A DNA stretch of 64,000 nt from an uncultured Pseudanabaenaceae cyanobacterium (GTDB taxonomy: Bacteria > Cyanobacteriota > Cyanobacteriia > PCC-9006 > JAAUQQ01): positions 23,688 through 87,687 of the forward strand of contig CALLAT010000112.1 of assembly GCA_938002085.1 (NCBI GenBank), in the 5' to 3' direction. Below, one piece after another: positions 10,085 through 20,783 of the stretch (positions within the stretch are counted from its first letter, which is position 1; each line of letters starts with the position of its first letter). The notes beneath the pieces are model-generated. The model was not told the origin of the DNA and made no database searches. It saw nothing but the letters and a program-made list of their open reading frames with translations. The translations under genes and the position numbers were made by a program.

Positions 10085-11162
10085 TTGCTTAGACCCAAGA
10101 TGCGTTGAAAATGATATTTGTGGCGAGCCCTGGTATTAAGTACTCCGTGACATGAGTCACTGGATTTGTTTGCAATAGAGGGAAAATCACCTCTTGTGAA
10201 AACTCCCGCACCGGCTATTTCGACAGCATTATGGATCATTAGCAATAGTTACTATCGCCTGTCTCATGAACCCCATGAATCCGCTATATTACGTATTCTC
10301 GCTGGAAATTGGTCACCAGCCCCTAAAGGGATTTAGAAATTTTTATACACCCTTCTGTCTTGATAATTCCCATTGGAATAAGTGGCTAACTCCGAACTCC
10401 TTGCTAGGCTTGTGGTTGTAGGAAATTTTGTCTGGTAAGAGGGCAATATTGTCTCCGCAGAGTCTATATCTATTCTCGTTCCTTAATAGTATGACGTGCA
10501 TTTCTGAATTGATGTTTCGATAGGTCTAAAATTAGAATAATAAGCAGATACCCCTATCTTTCCTGACAGTTTAGAGAGCTCTTTCTCTCCATTCTGGAGC
10601 CTTGACCTAGAGAGAATTGGGGGGAACTTTGTGTTCGTCTTTCGCTTTTCTGCTGCACGATTAGCCTATGCGCCGCCTGTAAGCTATTGCGGCAGGTGAT
10701 TGAGGTTTGTACTGAAGCGGAGGCTGCGTCACTTAATTTTTCCCATCCTCATCAATGTTGTCGGAGGGCTCTGCTCCTTGAAAATTACCCATTGGGATTA
10801 GGACTATGCTTTAGCCTCGGCATCAATGTTCTCTGAACTATTGAGTGGGCACTTGCAACTGTGGCTGCCGCACTTCTGTCGGTGGCTCTACTGGCTGTGG
10901 CGAGAGATTTTGATTCCACGGGTTACAGAACATCTCTGACCATGCTGGAACGGTGTATTGCCGGAGGTGTGATACACCGTGAGGCCGGAGAGCTGGCTGG
11001 CTGGGGAGCATGGCCTAAAAGAAGGCAGACAGAGGGCGACAGATAAAGAGGGGCATTGGAAGAGATTGCAGGCGGTCGTGAGGCCTGCACAGATGATGAT
11101 TTGGGCTGTGAAGGCCTGGATGTTGGCCATTCCGATTGTGGCTAGGCTTTGATGGTGGCTGA

Positions 11163-11209
11163 GATAGAAAGAGGCCCGGTGCTCCATGAGCACCGGGCCT
11201 CTTTCTATC
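11163..11209. terminator. 22-bp perfect inverted repeat with 3-nt loop downstream of the ABC-F gene
   Basis: GATAGAAAGAGGCCCGGTGCTC-CAT-GAGCACCGGGCCTCTTTCTATC. Confidence 0.75.
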
Positions 11210-11235
11210 GCTAACAGTGACTAATGCGGCAAAGC

Positions 11236-12966
11236 CTACTTTCCAGCCTTGGCTTTCTTCTTCCCCTTCCGCTCCTTCTCTTTTTCCTTTTGCTTTTCGC
11301 GCTTGGCCGCAGCCTTGGCTTCCTTCTCTGCCTCGATCGCTTTCAACCGAGCCTTCTCCTTCTCCTCTGCCTTCTTGTCCAAGTAATAGTGGTAGTCACC
11401 GCGATAGACCACCAGTTGACCATCCCGCACTTCGACGATCTTGTTGGCGACGCGGGAGATGAAGAAGCGATCGTGGGAGACGATTACCACTGTGCCGTCT
11501 TCGTAGTTGCTGAGGGAGTCCTCCAGCATCTCCTTGGCAGGAATGTCCAAATGGTTGGTGGGCTCGTCCAGGACCAGCAGGTTCATGGGCTGTAGCAGCA
11601 TTTTGGCGAGGGCCAAGCGCGCTTTCTCGCCACCGCTGAGGGCTTCAACATTCTTGAAAGCGGTTTCGCCACTGAAGAGGAATTGGCCCAGGAGGGTGCG
11701 GACTTCTTCGTTTTTCCAGTCGGGCACTTCGTCGTGGATGGTGGCCATGACGGTTTTGCTCAGGTCTAGGGCTTCGGCCTGGTTCTGCTCGAAGTAGCCG
11801 GGGATAACTTGGTGCTCGCCCAGTTTGACGGAGCCGTCGGTGGGCTCTTCCATGCCCATCAGCAGGCGCAGCAGGGTGGACTTGCCTGCACCGTTGGGGC
11901 CGACGATGGCAATGCGATCGCCCCGTTCCACCAGCAAGTTTGCCCCTAGGAACAAAATATTGTCGTTGTACTCATGGACCAAGTCTTTGGCAATAATCAC
12001 CTCGCGGCCACTGCGGGGGGCAGGGGGAAAGCGGAAGCGCAGGCTACGGACTTTAGCATCGGGTAACTCGATGCGATCGATCTTCGCCAGTTGCTTCTCG
12101 CGACTCTTAGCCTGGGTTGAACGGGTGGCGCTGGCGCGGAATTTCTCGACGAAGGCCTGCTGTTTATCCAGCTCTTTCTTCTGGCGTTCGTAGGTGGATT
12201 GCTGGGTGGCGCGGTTAAATTCTTTTTGCTCCAGGTACTGGGAGTAGTTGCCCAGGTAGCTGGCGGAGACGCCCCGCTCGGTCTCGACGATTTGGTTGCA
12301 GAGGCGGTCGAGGAACTCTCTATCGTGGGAGACGATGACCATAGGCGTGGTCAGGCCCAAGAGATATTTCTCCAGCCACTCGATGGTTTCCAGGTCGAGG
12401 TGGTTGGTCGGCTCGTCCAAGAGGAGAAGGTCGGGAGACTGGAGCATGATCTTGCCCAGGCCCATGCGCATCTGCCAGCCACCGCTGAAGCTGGAAACGA
12501 GTCGATCGCCGTCTTCATCACTGAAGTTCAACTGGGGCAGCAGCTTCTCAACGTCTGCCTCTAGGTCATAGCCATTCAGCCCCTCAAACTCCCGCTGGTA
12601 GCGGTCCATTTGCTTGAGCAATTTGTCCAGGTTCTCGGGCTCGGTCTCCATGCGGTGCTGAACATCCAGCAGCTTCTCGTGAACTTCGTTGGCCTGGCTG
12701 AAAGCGCGGAAGAGCTCTTCGCGGACGGTGTTGGTGGAGATAACGTCGAATTCTTGGCTCAAGTAGGCGATGTTCATCCCATTGGGGCGGATGATTTCGC
12801 CGGAGGTGGGCTCAATGCGGCCCGCCACGATATTGAGCTGGGTGGACTTACCTGCGCCGTTGACGCCGACTAGGCCGATGCGATCGCCCGGCTTCACTTC
12901 CCAGTTAACGTCCTTCAGGACTTCGCCCGTGGGATAGATTTTGCTGATGTGTTCAAGGCGCAGCAT
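11236..12966 (-). CDS. ABC-F family ATP-binding protein with Lys-rich tail
   Basis: Two ABC domains (GVNGAGKST, SFSGGWQMRM; GPNGAGKST, LSGGEKARLALAKM), no TM segments, basic C-terminal tail. Confidence 0.95.
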   Translation of the reverse strand: MLRLEHISKIYPTGEVLKDVNWEVKPGDRIGLVGVNGAGKSTQLNIVAGRIEPTSGEIIRPNGMNIAYLSQEFDVISTNTVREELFRAFSQANEVHEKLLDVQHRMETEPENLDKLLKQMDRYQREFEGLNGYDLEADVEKLLPQLNFSDEDGDRLVSSFSGGWQMRMGLGKIMLQSPDLLLLDEPTNHLDLETIEWLEKYLLGLTTPMVIVSHDREFLDRLCNQIVETERGVSASYLGNYSQYLEQKEFNRATQQSTYERQKKELDKQQAFVEKFRASATRSTQAKSREKQLAKIDRIELPDAKVRSLRFRFPPAPRSGREVIIAKDLVHEYNDNILFLGANLLVERGDRIAIVGPNGAGKSTLLRLLMGMEEPTDGSVKLGEHQVIPGYFEQNQAEALDLSKTVMATIHDEVPDWKNEEVRTLLGQFLFSGETAFKNVEALSGGEKARLALAKMLLQPMNLLVLDEPTNHLDIPAKEMLEDSLSNYEDGTVVIVSHDRFFISRVANKIVEVRDGQLVVYRGDYHYYLDKKAEEKEKARLKAIEAEKEAKAAAKREKQKEKEKERKGKKKAKAGK

Positions 12967-13384
12967 AGGGTCTTGGTGGCGAAGGGAAGTGGATAGGGCC
13001 GGTTCCTAGATCAATCTCTGGGCCGGTCATCTTGCTGCCAACAGCGGACTCGCTGCTCTCAGCACTATTGCAAATTGTTGCAATCTGTATCCCTAGCTTA
13101 ATGCCTTTGCTCCCGAGTCGGTAGTGGGTGGGGCTTAAATCTTGAGACTTTATGGAAGATCAAGCCAGCGGGGGGCGGGCATTGAGGGATCGGATTTTCG
13201 CAGGGGCAAAGCCTAATCCTAGCTTCATACTCTGGCCGTATAGAAGCTGAGGAAGGGATGAAGTTGCCACAGAATTCAGAATGATCTATCTAGGCTTTGA
13301 AGCAGCCTTCACAACGAAAGCACCCCTCTACCTCGCTGGGTTTAGGCGGTTTTGCTCTTGATTGCTGTAGCTTCTCTATCTGCC

Positions 13385-14035
13385 ATGAATCTCCGTTTTT
13401 TGCTCTGCTCGACTTTGACCGCCCTGGCTGTGGCGGGTGCCCCAGGACTGGCCCCGGTCGTCGCCCCGGTGATGGCCCAAGAAGTTGATGAGTTTGGTGA
13501 CCCCATCTCTTCCGAAGTGAATCTGGATTTCACGAAGTACCGTGTGGTCAATGCCGGAGACTGGCGCTCGGCCAATGCCAAGGTGCCCTGGTCTACCCCA
13601 GTGATCGTGCGGGATGACTTTGACGGTGACTACTTGGCAGTCTTCGACAAGAACTATCAAAAGAACTTCTTTGGTGAGTCCGAGCATGGCATTGTCAGCA
13701 ACTGGTCTCGCAATCAGCTGCGGGTGTTTGCCTATGACAGCTTCAAGATTTGCTCCGGCTTCTTTTGCAATCGCAAGGTTGAAACCCGAGAAACCCAGAC
13801 CGTGGCCATTAAGGCGGGCGATCAGGTCTTTCGCCTAGAGGGGGAAGATGGTAACTATCCCATCTCCGAAGCGCTGGCTGTGGCACTGCGCGATGCGCCT
13901 CCTGGTGAGACCAAAATTAAGGTGAAGCTGGAAGGTCGGGGTGAAGCGATTACCAGTGATATTGGCAAAAACACCGTCGCGGCTTGGGAGACGGTTTACC
14001 AAGATGCCAAGGGTGGGGCGATCGCATCCCAGTAA
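13385..14035 (+). CDS. Secreted hypothetical protein
   Basis: 216 aa ORF with signal peptide MNLRFLLCSTLTALAVAGAPGLAPVVAPVMAQ. Confidence 0.7.
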   Translation: MNLRFLLCSTLTALAVAGAPGLAPVVAPVMAQEVDEFGDPISSEVNLDFTKYRVVNAGDWRSANAKVPWSTPVIVRDDFDGDYLAVFDKNYQKNFFGESEHGIVSNWSRNQLRVFAYDSFKICSGFFCNRKVETRETQTVAIKAGDQVFRLEGEDGNYPISEALAVALRDAPPGETKIKVKLEGRGEAITSDIGKNTVAAWETVYQDAKGGAIASQ

Positions 14036-14214
14036 CGCTCAGCATTGGCCCAAGCGATTTATCTGAGAAGACTGTGCCTCGGCATTGGGGTACAGCCACT
14101 GTTGAGATACAGCAACTTAGGGCTGAGACCGTATCATTGCAAAGAAAGAGGCCCCTGCTCGGTTCGCTTTTAACCGGGCTGGGGCTGATTCTTATTAATG
14201 CAGCTCTCTAATCC

Positions 14215-14865
14215 ATGACCTTTGCCACCCAGCTTTGGGATGCCAATCAGCCTCTGGCCCAAGCCTGCCTCGATAACGCCTTTGTTCAAGGCATCGGCAA
14301 CGGCAGCCTGCCCAAGGCTAAGTTTGCCTACTACGTCGGCCAAGATGCCTTCTTCCTCGATTCTTTTGCCCGAGCCTACAGCGTCTGCGCTGCCAAGGCT
14401 CCGGACTCGGAGGCCTTTGGGGTGTTCCATGACCTCGCTGGGGGCGTGCTAGAAGAACTCAAGCTCCATGGTGGCTATGCCCAGGATTGGGGCGTTGATC
14501 TCAACAATATTTCGCCCGGTGTCACCACCCGCCGCTACGTAGATTTCCTCGTCGCTACGGCCTGGAGCCAAGACATTGGCGTGACTGCGGCGGCCATGGC
14601 TCCCTGTATGCGGCTCTATGCCTACTTGGGGCAGCAGCTCGCCAAGGACGGTGTCCCCGAGCATGGCTACAGCGACTGGATTAAGACCTACAGCGAAAGC
14701 TTTTTCGAGGATCTCGCTCGCCAGTTAGAAGCCCTGCTAGAGCAATACGGGCAAGCTAACAATACTGTTCGTATTGCCGCCCAGGGAGCCTACGCCTACG
14801 CCATGCAATGTGAATTGGACTTTTTCCAAGCGGCCTGGGAGATAGACAAACAGGAGGCCACCTAA
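14215..14865 (+). CDS. TenA/thiaminase II family protein
   Basis: FVQGIGNGSLPKAKFAYYVGQDAFFLDSFARAYS and C-terminal DWIKTYSESFFEDL resemble TenA; stop overlaps the next start. Confidence 0.85.
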   Translation: MTFATQLWDANQPLAQACLDNAFVQGIGNGSLPKAKFAYYVGQDAFFLDSFARAYSVCAAKAPDSEAFGVFHDLAGGVLEELKLHGGYAQDWGVDLNNISPGVTTRRYVDFLVATAWSQDIGVTAAAMAPCMRLYAYLGQQLAKDGVPEHGYSDWIKTYSESFFEDLARQLEALLEQYGQANNTVRIAAQGAYAYAMQCELDFFQAAWEIDKQEAT

Positions 14866-16235
14866 TGGGCGTCCCTCGCACAATTTGTCTCGGCTTCCTA
14901 GCCATGATCACCGTGGGCACGCTGCTGCTGGTGCTGCCGCTCTCCGTGGCCGATCCACTGTCTGCGGTTAATGCCCCTGAGGAATACAATCTGCTACTGG
15001 CTTGGGTGATTGCTCTATTCACGGCGACTTCAGCAGTCTGCGTTACGGGCCTCTCTGTGGTGGATGTGAGCCAGTATTACAACGGCTTTGGTCAGCTGAT
15101 TGTCTTGCTCCTGGCTCAGATTGGCGGCTTGGGCTACATGACCGCCACGACATTTTTGATTCTGCTCCTGGGGCGACGCTTCTGCCTCAAGGACAAAATC
15201 GCGATTCAGCAGACGATGGATACGCCAGGCATGGCGGGGGCCAAGCAGCTGATCCAGTCGATCATCTCCCTGACGCTGATTTTTGAGCTCACTGGGGCAT
15301 TTCTGTTAATGCTGGCCTGGGTGCCGGAAATGGGCCTAGGCAAGGGCATCTGGTTCTCGATTTTTCATAGTGTTAGCGCCTTTAACAATGCGGGCTTCAG
15401 TCTGTTTCCCGACAGTCTGGTGGGCTATGCCCAGTCACCCGTCGTCATGTTTGCCATCAGCCTGATGATTATTGCCGGGGGCATTGGCTATCAGGTGATT
15501 ATGGAAGGCTTCTTAGCCCTGCGGGAGTTCTTAAAAAAGGGACCTGGCAAGTTCTGGGTGTCGTTGCAATTCAAGGTGGTGACTAGCAGTTCTTTAGTGC
15601 TGTTGATCGGTGGAGCGATCGCTTTCCTAATCACGGAATACAACAACCCCAACACCCTGGGCGCGGAAGTTGCCTTTTGGCCAAAACTGATGCTGGCCTG
15701 GTTCCAGTCCGTCACCACCCGCACCGCAGGCTTCAATAGCCTCGACATTGGCAAAATGACCACGGCGGGCTTATTTCTGACCATTGCCTTTATGTTCGTG
15801 GGAGCTAGCCCTGGTGGCACAGGGGGCGGCGTCAAAACCACCACCATGCGAGTTTTAGTGGACTGCACAAGGGCCGTTCTACGGGGTAAGCAAGAGGTCG
15901 TCTGCTATAACCGTCGTCTGCCCACGGAACTGATTCTTAAGGCCGTGGCTGTGGTCTTCGGCTCCATGATGAGCGTTATCCTCTGCACCGTGCTTCTGTC
16001 CTGGGCAGAGCCGACTATTCCCTTTATTGAACTCTTTTTTGAGGCCGTGTCTGCTTACGCCACGGTGGGAATCTCCACGGGCATCACCGGGATTTTGTCC
16101 TTACCCAGTAAGCTACTGGTGATTCTCACCATGTATGCCGGGCGAGTTGGCATTTTGCTCTTGATCTCAGCCTTGATTAGTGAATCCAAACCCAGCTCGA
16201 TTCGCTATCCCGAAGATGACCTACTGGTGGGCTAA
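14865..16235 (+). CDS. ktrB: TrkH/KtrB-type potassium/sodium transporter membrane subunit
   Basis: Multi-TM protein with P-loop-like TATSAVCVTGLSVVD, SAFNNAGFSLF, TRTAGFNSLD, GASPGGTGGGVKTTT. Confidence 0.9.
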   Translation: MGVPRTICLGFLAMITVGTLLLVLPLSVADPLSAVNAPEEYNLLLAWVIALFTATSAVCVTGLSVVDVSQYYNGFGQLIVLLLAQIGGLGYMTATTFLILLLGRRFCLKDKIAIQQTMDTPGMAGAKQLIQSIISLTLIFELTGAFLLMLAWVPEMGLGKGIWFSIFHSVSAFNNAGFSLFPDSLVGYAQSPVVMFAISLMIIAGGIGYQVIMEGFLALREFLKKGPGKFWVSLQFKVVTSSSLVLLIGGAIAFLITEYNNPNTLGAEVAFWPKLMLAWFQSVTTRTAGFNSLDIGKMTTAGLFLTIAFMFVGASPGGTGGGVKTTTMRVLVDCTRAVLRGKQEVVCYNRRLPTELILKAVAVVFGSMMSVILCTVLLSWAEPTIPFIELFFEAVSAYATVGISTGITGILSLPSKLLVILTMYAGRVGILLLISALISESKPSSIRYPEDDLLVG

Positions 16236-16304
16236 TGGTCTCGCCATTGGTTCTATTGCCAACGTTTTGTCCAACGTCATTGATTTTAGTTAAGGTGGCC
16301 CGCT

Positions 16305-17012
16305 GTGAATTTCTCTGGAATGAACCCGTTTCGCAACGTCAAAGCTGATAACCATCAATACGCCGTGATTGGTCTGGGGCGCTTTGGCCGTGCCGTTTGC
16401 TCAACGCTCCATCAGCTGGGCCATGATGTCTTGGGTATTGATACCAGCGAAAAGCTTGTTGCCCAGGCGATCGCGGAGCAGTACACCGCCCATGCCGTAC
16501 AGCTAGATTCCACGGAGCCCATGGCATTGAAGGAAGCCGGGGTGTTTGAATTCGACACGGTGATTGTGGCGATTGGCAATTACATCCAAGAGAGCGTCAT
16601 CACCACCCTCAACCTCAAAGAGGGCGGCGTGCCCCACGTGGTGGCCAAAGCCTCCAACGATGTCCATGGCAAGCTGTTGCAAAAAATTGGGGCTGACCGC
16701 GTTGTCTTTCCTGAACATGAGATGGGCTGCAACCTAGCCCGTTCCCTCACCCGTCCCAACATTTTGGAGCGCCTGATTCTGGACGAGGAGCACAGCGTTG
16801 TCGAGATCACGGTACCGAATGAGTTTGACGGTCAAACCATCGCGGAGCTGAACCTGCGCAGTCGCTTTGGCCTCAATCTCTTAGCCCTGGGCGAAGACAA
16901 AAACCATTTTCAAATTAATCCCAATCCCAACCAGCGACTGCACAAGGGACAGGTGATGGTGGTCATTGGGGATACCAGCGCGATCGAGCAATTGGCAGAG
17001 GAGAAGGGCTAG
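16305..17012 (+). CDS. ktrA: KtrA/TrkA RCK-domain potassium uptake regulator
   Basis: YAVIGLGRFGRAVCSTLHQLGHDVLGIDTSEKLV Rossmann NAD-binding motif; directly downstream of ktrB. Confidence 0.9.
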   Translation: MNFSGMNPFRNVKADNHQYAVIGLGRFGRAVCSTLHQLGHDVLGIDTSEKLVAQAIAEQYTAHAVQLDSTEPMALKEAGVFEFDTVIVAIGNYIQESVITTLNLKEGGVPHVVAKASNDVHGKLLQKIGADRVVFPEHEMGCNLARSLTRPNILERLILDEEHSVVEITVPNEFDGQTIAELNLRSRFGLNLLALGEDKNHFQINPNPNQRLHKGQVMVVIGDTSAIEQLAEEKG

Positions 17013-17034
17013 GCCGAATTCTCAAACAACCTCT
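17012..17034. mobile_element. Solo terminus of the MITE family seen at 31586 and 51287
   Basis: GGCCGAATTCTCAAACAACCTCTAA matches the right end of the 31586-31716 element with one mismatch; no partner terminus found nearby. Confidence 0.6.
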
Positions 17035-17101
17035 AACCGCGATTTAATAGGTATGGCCCTGGGGTAACCCATGGCGATCGCAAGTAGAGCAAAGAAATCC
17101 C

Positions 17102-18235
17102 ATGCCCCGCATCATCGGTCTCATGAGCGGCACCTCCGTAGACGGTATTGACGCTGCCCTCGTCGAAATTTCCGGTGGCCAAACCGACCTCCAGGTTCAT
17201 TTGGTGAATGGCTTGGTTCATCCTTTTTCCGAGCCTCTCCGGGAGCAGATCTTGGCGGTTTGCAGTGGGGAAGCCATCTCAATGGAAGCCATGGCGGAGC
17301 TGGATGATGCCATTGCGAAGGCCTTTGCTGAAGCTGCGATCGCCGTCAACCAAGGCCATCCCCCCGCTGACCTAATCGGCTCCCATGGCCAAACCCTCTT
17401 CCACCGCCCCGCCGCTGATGGCGTCATGGGCTATTCTCTTCAGCTAGGTCGGGGTGCCTTGATTGCAAACCTCACCGGCATCCCCACTGTTTCCAACTTC
17501 CGCGTTGCCGACATTGCCGCTGGCGGTCAAGGTGCCCCGCTCGTCCCTCCAGTCGATGCTTATCTACTGGGTCACCCCACCGAACATCGCTGCATCCAAA
17601 ACATTGGTGGTATCGGCAACGTCACCTATCTGCCCCCCACTTCAAACCCGGGCTGGCAACAACAGGTCCTTGGCTGGGACACCGGGCCGGGCAACAGTCT
17701 CCTCGATCTGGCCGTGCAACGCCTGTCTAAAGGCGAACTGAGCTATGACGCTGATGGAGCTTGGGCAGCCCAAGGCAAGCCTGACGAAAGTCTGGTTGCG
17801 GAATGGCTCAACCATCCCTACTTCGCCCAGTCACCCCCAAAATCCACGGGCCGCGAGCTGTTTGGCTGGACCTATTGGGAGCAATGTTTGGCTCAAGCCA
17901 CAGCTAGAGACCTCGCAGATGCAGACCTATTGGCGAGTCTCACCGAGCTGACGGCTTGCTCCATTGCAAACAGCTACCGGGATAGCTTGCCTCAGTTGCC
18001 CGATCGCCTACTGCTCTGTGGGGGCGGTGTACGCAATGGCTATTTGTTAAGGCGTCTAAGCCATCATTTACCGGGTGTTGCCCTGCAATCCACCAATGAA
18101 GCGGGGCTGAATGCTGACTATAAAGAGGCGATCGCCTTTGCCGTTCTAGCCCATTGGAATCACCAAGGATTACCGGGCAATATGCCCGCTGTTACAGGTG
18201 CCCTGCGAGCAGTAGTATTAGGTGAATTGGCCTAG
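17102..18235 (+). CDS. anmK: Anhydro-N-acetylmuramic acid kinase
   Basis: [47 protein letters not shown]. Confidence 0.95.
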   Translation: MPRIIGLMSGTSVDGIDAALVEISGGQTDLQVHLVNGLVHPFSEPLREQILAVCSGEAISMEAMAELDDAIAKAFAEAAIAVNQGHPPADLIGSHGQTLFHRPAADGVMGYSLQLGRGALIANLTGIPTVSNFRVADIAAGGQGAPLVPPVDAYLLGHPTEHRCIQNIGGIGNVTYLPPTSNPGWQQQVLGWDTGPGNSLLDLAVQRLSKGELSYDADGAWAAQGKPDESLVAEWLNHPYFAQSPPKSTGRELFGWTYWEQCLAQATARDLADADLLASLTELTACSIANSYRDSLPQLPDRLLLCGGGVRNGYLLRRLSHHLPGVALQSTNEAGLNADYKEAIAFAVLAHWNHQGLPGNMPAVTGALRAVVLGELA

Positions 18236-18268
18236 GCAGTTCACTCTCGAAAAGAGTATAAAATTTGC

Positions 18269-18748
18269 GTGCTAGCATGGGCACACAGGGCGCTGAGGAT
18301 AGTTCGAGTGGCACACTCGTTTTTATTAGAAACTGGCATTTGGAATTCCCAGGGGAGTTGGATTAACCCTGATGGCTCCACCCTGCCATTTCAAGGGAAA
18401 ACCATGATCTCCTGGAGTGAAGACTCCTGGTTTGCCATGGTGACCAAATTTGTCTTTCAAGATGGCGATCGCGATGATCTCATCTGGCGCTACCGGGGGC
18501 GCTTAACCGAACCAGGGCGGCGCTATACCTTTTTGCTAGAACACAGCGAAATTGGAAAAATGGAAGGTGAAGGGGTCATTGGTGAGAAAACTATCACGCA
18601 ACGCTCCTGGGCTTTGAATGACTCCCAAAGCCGTAGCACCTTCGAGAGCCTGGTCCGTCTAGATGCGAATTCCTATCAATTTTCCAGTGCAACGATGGCG
18701 AGTCATCGCCTCGGTACTATCGCAGAAGCAGTCTTTGAGCGGGTCTAG
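18269..18748 (+). CDS. Conserved hypothetical protein
   Basis: 159 aa ORF; start codon uncertain. Confidence 0.6.
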   Translation: MLAWAHRALRIVRVAHSFLLETGIWNSQGSWINPDGSTLPFQGKTMISWSEDSWFAMVTKFVFQDGDRDDLIWRYRGRLTEPGRRYTFLLEHSEIGKMEGEGVIGEKTITQRSWALNDSQSRSTFESLVRLDANSYQFSSATMASHRLGTIAEAVFERV

Positions 18749-19087
18749 AATTACTCCCCCTAGGCTCTGGTCTTTTGGCTCAAGTTGCCTTTAAACGGGA
18801 ACTATAAAATCGCAGTGAGGTGATGGTGCTTGACCTTTGATTGCTAAGCAGGATAATTGCTGGGGAGCCCCTGGGGTAAGCCAGACTGGAGATACTGCTT
18901 AGGCGAGATCTAGAGACTTTCTGATCTACCTGGAGTAACCTATTGACTCCGGGTAAAAATTAAAAAGTCCTAGTTGGTTTTGGTTTGGGGAAATACTGCT
19001 TCACGCTGGATTGCTTGATTCAGTGTTGTTCTATTCCCATCGTCGCTTCTAACGCTTCACTTTGATACGCAGTGCGCGAGTCTTGCT

Positions 19088-20698
19088 ATGGCACCGGCAG
19101 ATCCAAATATCGGACGCATCCTCGATAATCGCTATGAGCTGATCGAGCTGGTGGGCAAGGGCGCTATGGGCCGAGTCTACCTGGCTCGCCATGCCAAGCT
19201 CGGGGGGGCCGTCGCCGTCAAATTTCTCTCCCAAGCCTTGCTGGGGGACAAGATGCGGGAGCGCTTTTTCACCGAAGCCCAGACCTGCGCCCACCTAGGC
19301 CAAGAAAGCATCCATATTGTCCGCGTCAGCGATTTTGGCGTCGATGAGCAAGATATTCCTTTCTACGTAATGGAGTATCTCCAAGGTGAAAGTCTGAGCA
19401 GCCTGCTCAGTAATGAGCCCTTAGCCCTACCCCGCTTCCTCGGCATTACTCGCCAAACCTGCCTGGGCCTCAAAGCAGCCCATGAGGGCATTGTGCTTAA
19501 TGGCAAGCGCTGCCCCATCATTCACCGGGATATTAAGCCCAGCAATATTCTGGTTACTCCCGACGAAACAATGGGTGAACTGACCAAGGTCCTGGACTTT
19601 GGCATCGCTAAACTGATCCAAGAAGATGCCAGTCAGACCCAGGGCTTTATGGGCACCTTGGCCTACTCCTCTCCAGAACAGATGGAGGGCCAGGAACTTA
19701 CCCTCAGGTCTGACATCTACAGCCTGGGCATTGTTATGTTCCAGAGCTTGACGGGCAAATTACCCGTGTATACCGAAAACCACACCTTCGGTGGCTGGTA
19801 CAAGGCCCATCACTCCATGCCGCCGCGCCAGTTCAGCGAGGTTGCTTCTCACCTCAAGCTTCCCCAGAGTCTCAGTGCTCTGATTTACGGTTGCCTAGAG
19901 AAGAAGCCAGAGAATCGCCCGGCTAATATGTCGGAGATTCTCGATGGACTCAAGCCATTGGAGCAGCGATTTGGGGTAGGCCGTCAGATTGGCCATCGCA
20001 TTCAGGCTACGCTGGCTCGCTTGCCAGTGGTGAAGTCCAACCCTGAGGACAATCAGAAAAATCCCCCCAGCATTGACGAGATTTGTTTACTTCAGGCTTG
20101 GCCTAAAAATAAACCTACGGCGCGCATTGTTTTCCCTCAAAAACTCAAGACGAGCCAAGGCCCCAAGCCAACTCTGTGGGTGATGTTGCCCAAGGCTGAG
20201 ATCCAGCAGCTGAAGGTCAGCCGCCTCTATACCCAGGTGTATCGCAACTTCCTTTGCACCATGGCGCCCCATCCCATGCTGATGTGGCTAACTGCGTTGC
20301 ACAATCGCTTCTATCACGAGGATCAAGAGGCGCGTTGGTTAACCTGCTTCTTGGATTTAAAGTCTAAGCATGGCCAGAGTTTTGCTGAGCTTTTGGCAGA
20401 GCAAGGGGAATATCGAGTGTTGTTCTTTGCCCTTGAAGAGCCTCGCCGTTGTGCCCATGTGCTGACGACGAAGATTAATAAGGCCCAATGCAGCTTGATG
20501 AAACAGTGGGTGATTACTGGTCGGGGTTGGCAAGGGCAGGGACAGCCAACGCTCAGTAAGAACATGTTGCGGGGAGAGTTGGATCGGATTAAGCCCCAGG
20601 TTCAGCAGAATTTGGATACTCTGACTGGGATTGATGGTAACCGAGTGCCATCTCGAGGGGATGGCGATGATGAAGAACCCCAGCCGGCGAGTGCCTAA
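19088..20698 (+). CDS. Serine/threonine protein kinase
   Basis: LVGKGAMGRVYLARH, HRDIKPSNILVT, DFGIAKL, SSPEQMEGQELTLRSDIYSLGIV. Confidence 0.95.
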   Translation: MAPADPNIGRILDNRYELIELVGKGAMGRVYLARHAKLGGAVAVKFLSQALLGDKMRERFFTEAQTCAHLGQESIHIVRVSDFGVDEQDIPFYVMEYLQGESLSSLLSNEPLALPRFLGITRQTCLGLKAAHEGIVLNGKRCPIIHRDIKPSNILVTPDETMGELTKVLDFGIAKLIQEDASQTQGFMGTLAYSSPEQMEGQELTLRSDIYSLGIVMFQSLTGKLPVYTENHTFGGWYKAHHSMPPRQFSEVASHLKLPQSLSALIYGCLEKKPENRPANMSEILDGLKPLEQRFGVGRQIGHRIQATLARLPVVKSNPEDNQKNPPSIDEICLLQAWPKNKPTARIVFPQKLKTSQGPKPTLWVMLPKAEIQQLKVSRLYTQVYRNFLCTMAPHPMLMWLTALHNRFYHEDQEARWLTCFLDLKSKHGQSFAELLAEQGEYRVLFFALEEPRRCAHVLTTKINKAQCSLMKQWVITGRGWQGQGQPTLSKNMLRGELDRIKPQVQQNLDTLTGIDGNRVPSRGDGDDEEPQPASA

Positions 20699-20714
20699 CT
20701 TCTTGTCTGAAATA

Positions 20715-20755
20715 TTAAAGGCCCTGCTGAAATCTCTCTTCAGCAGGGCCTTTAA
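20715..20755. terminator. Bidirectional terminator hairpin between convergent kinase and USP genes
   Basis: 17-bp perfect arms TTAAAGGCCCTGCTGAA-ATCTCTC-TTCAGCAGGGCCTTTAA, followed by CTTTT. Confidence 0.85.
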
Positions 20756-20783
20756 CTTTTAATATCTCAGTTTGATACTGAGT

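Noticed and set aside
10861-11046. 61-aa ORF in the GT2 downstream gap
   Set aside because: Short, no motif, low-confidence; contains a 9-bp-arm hairpin (10950-10980) more consistent with noncoding DNA.
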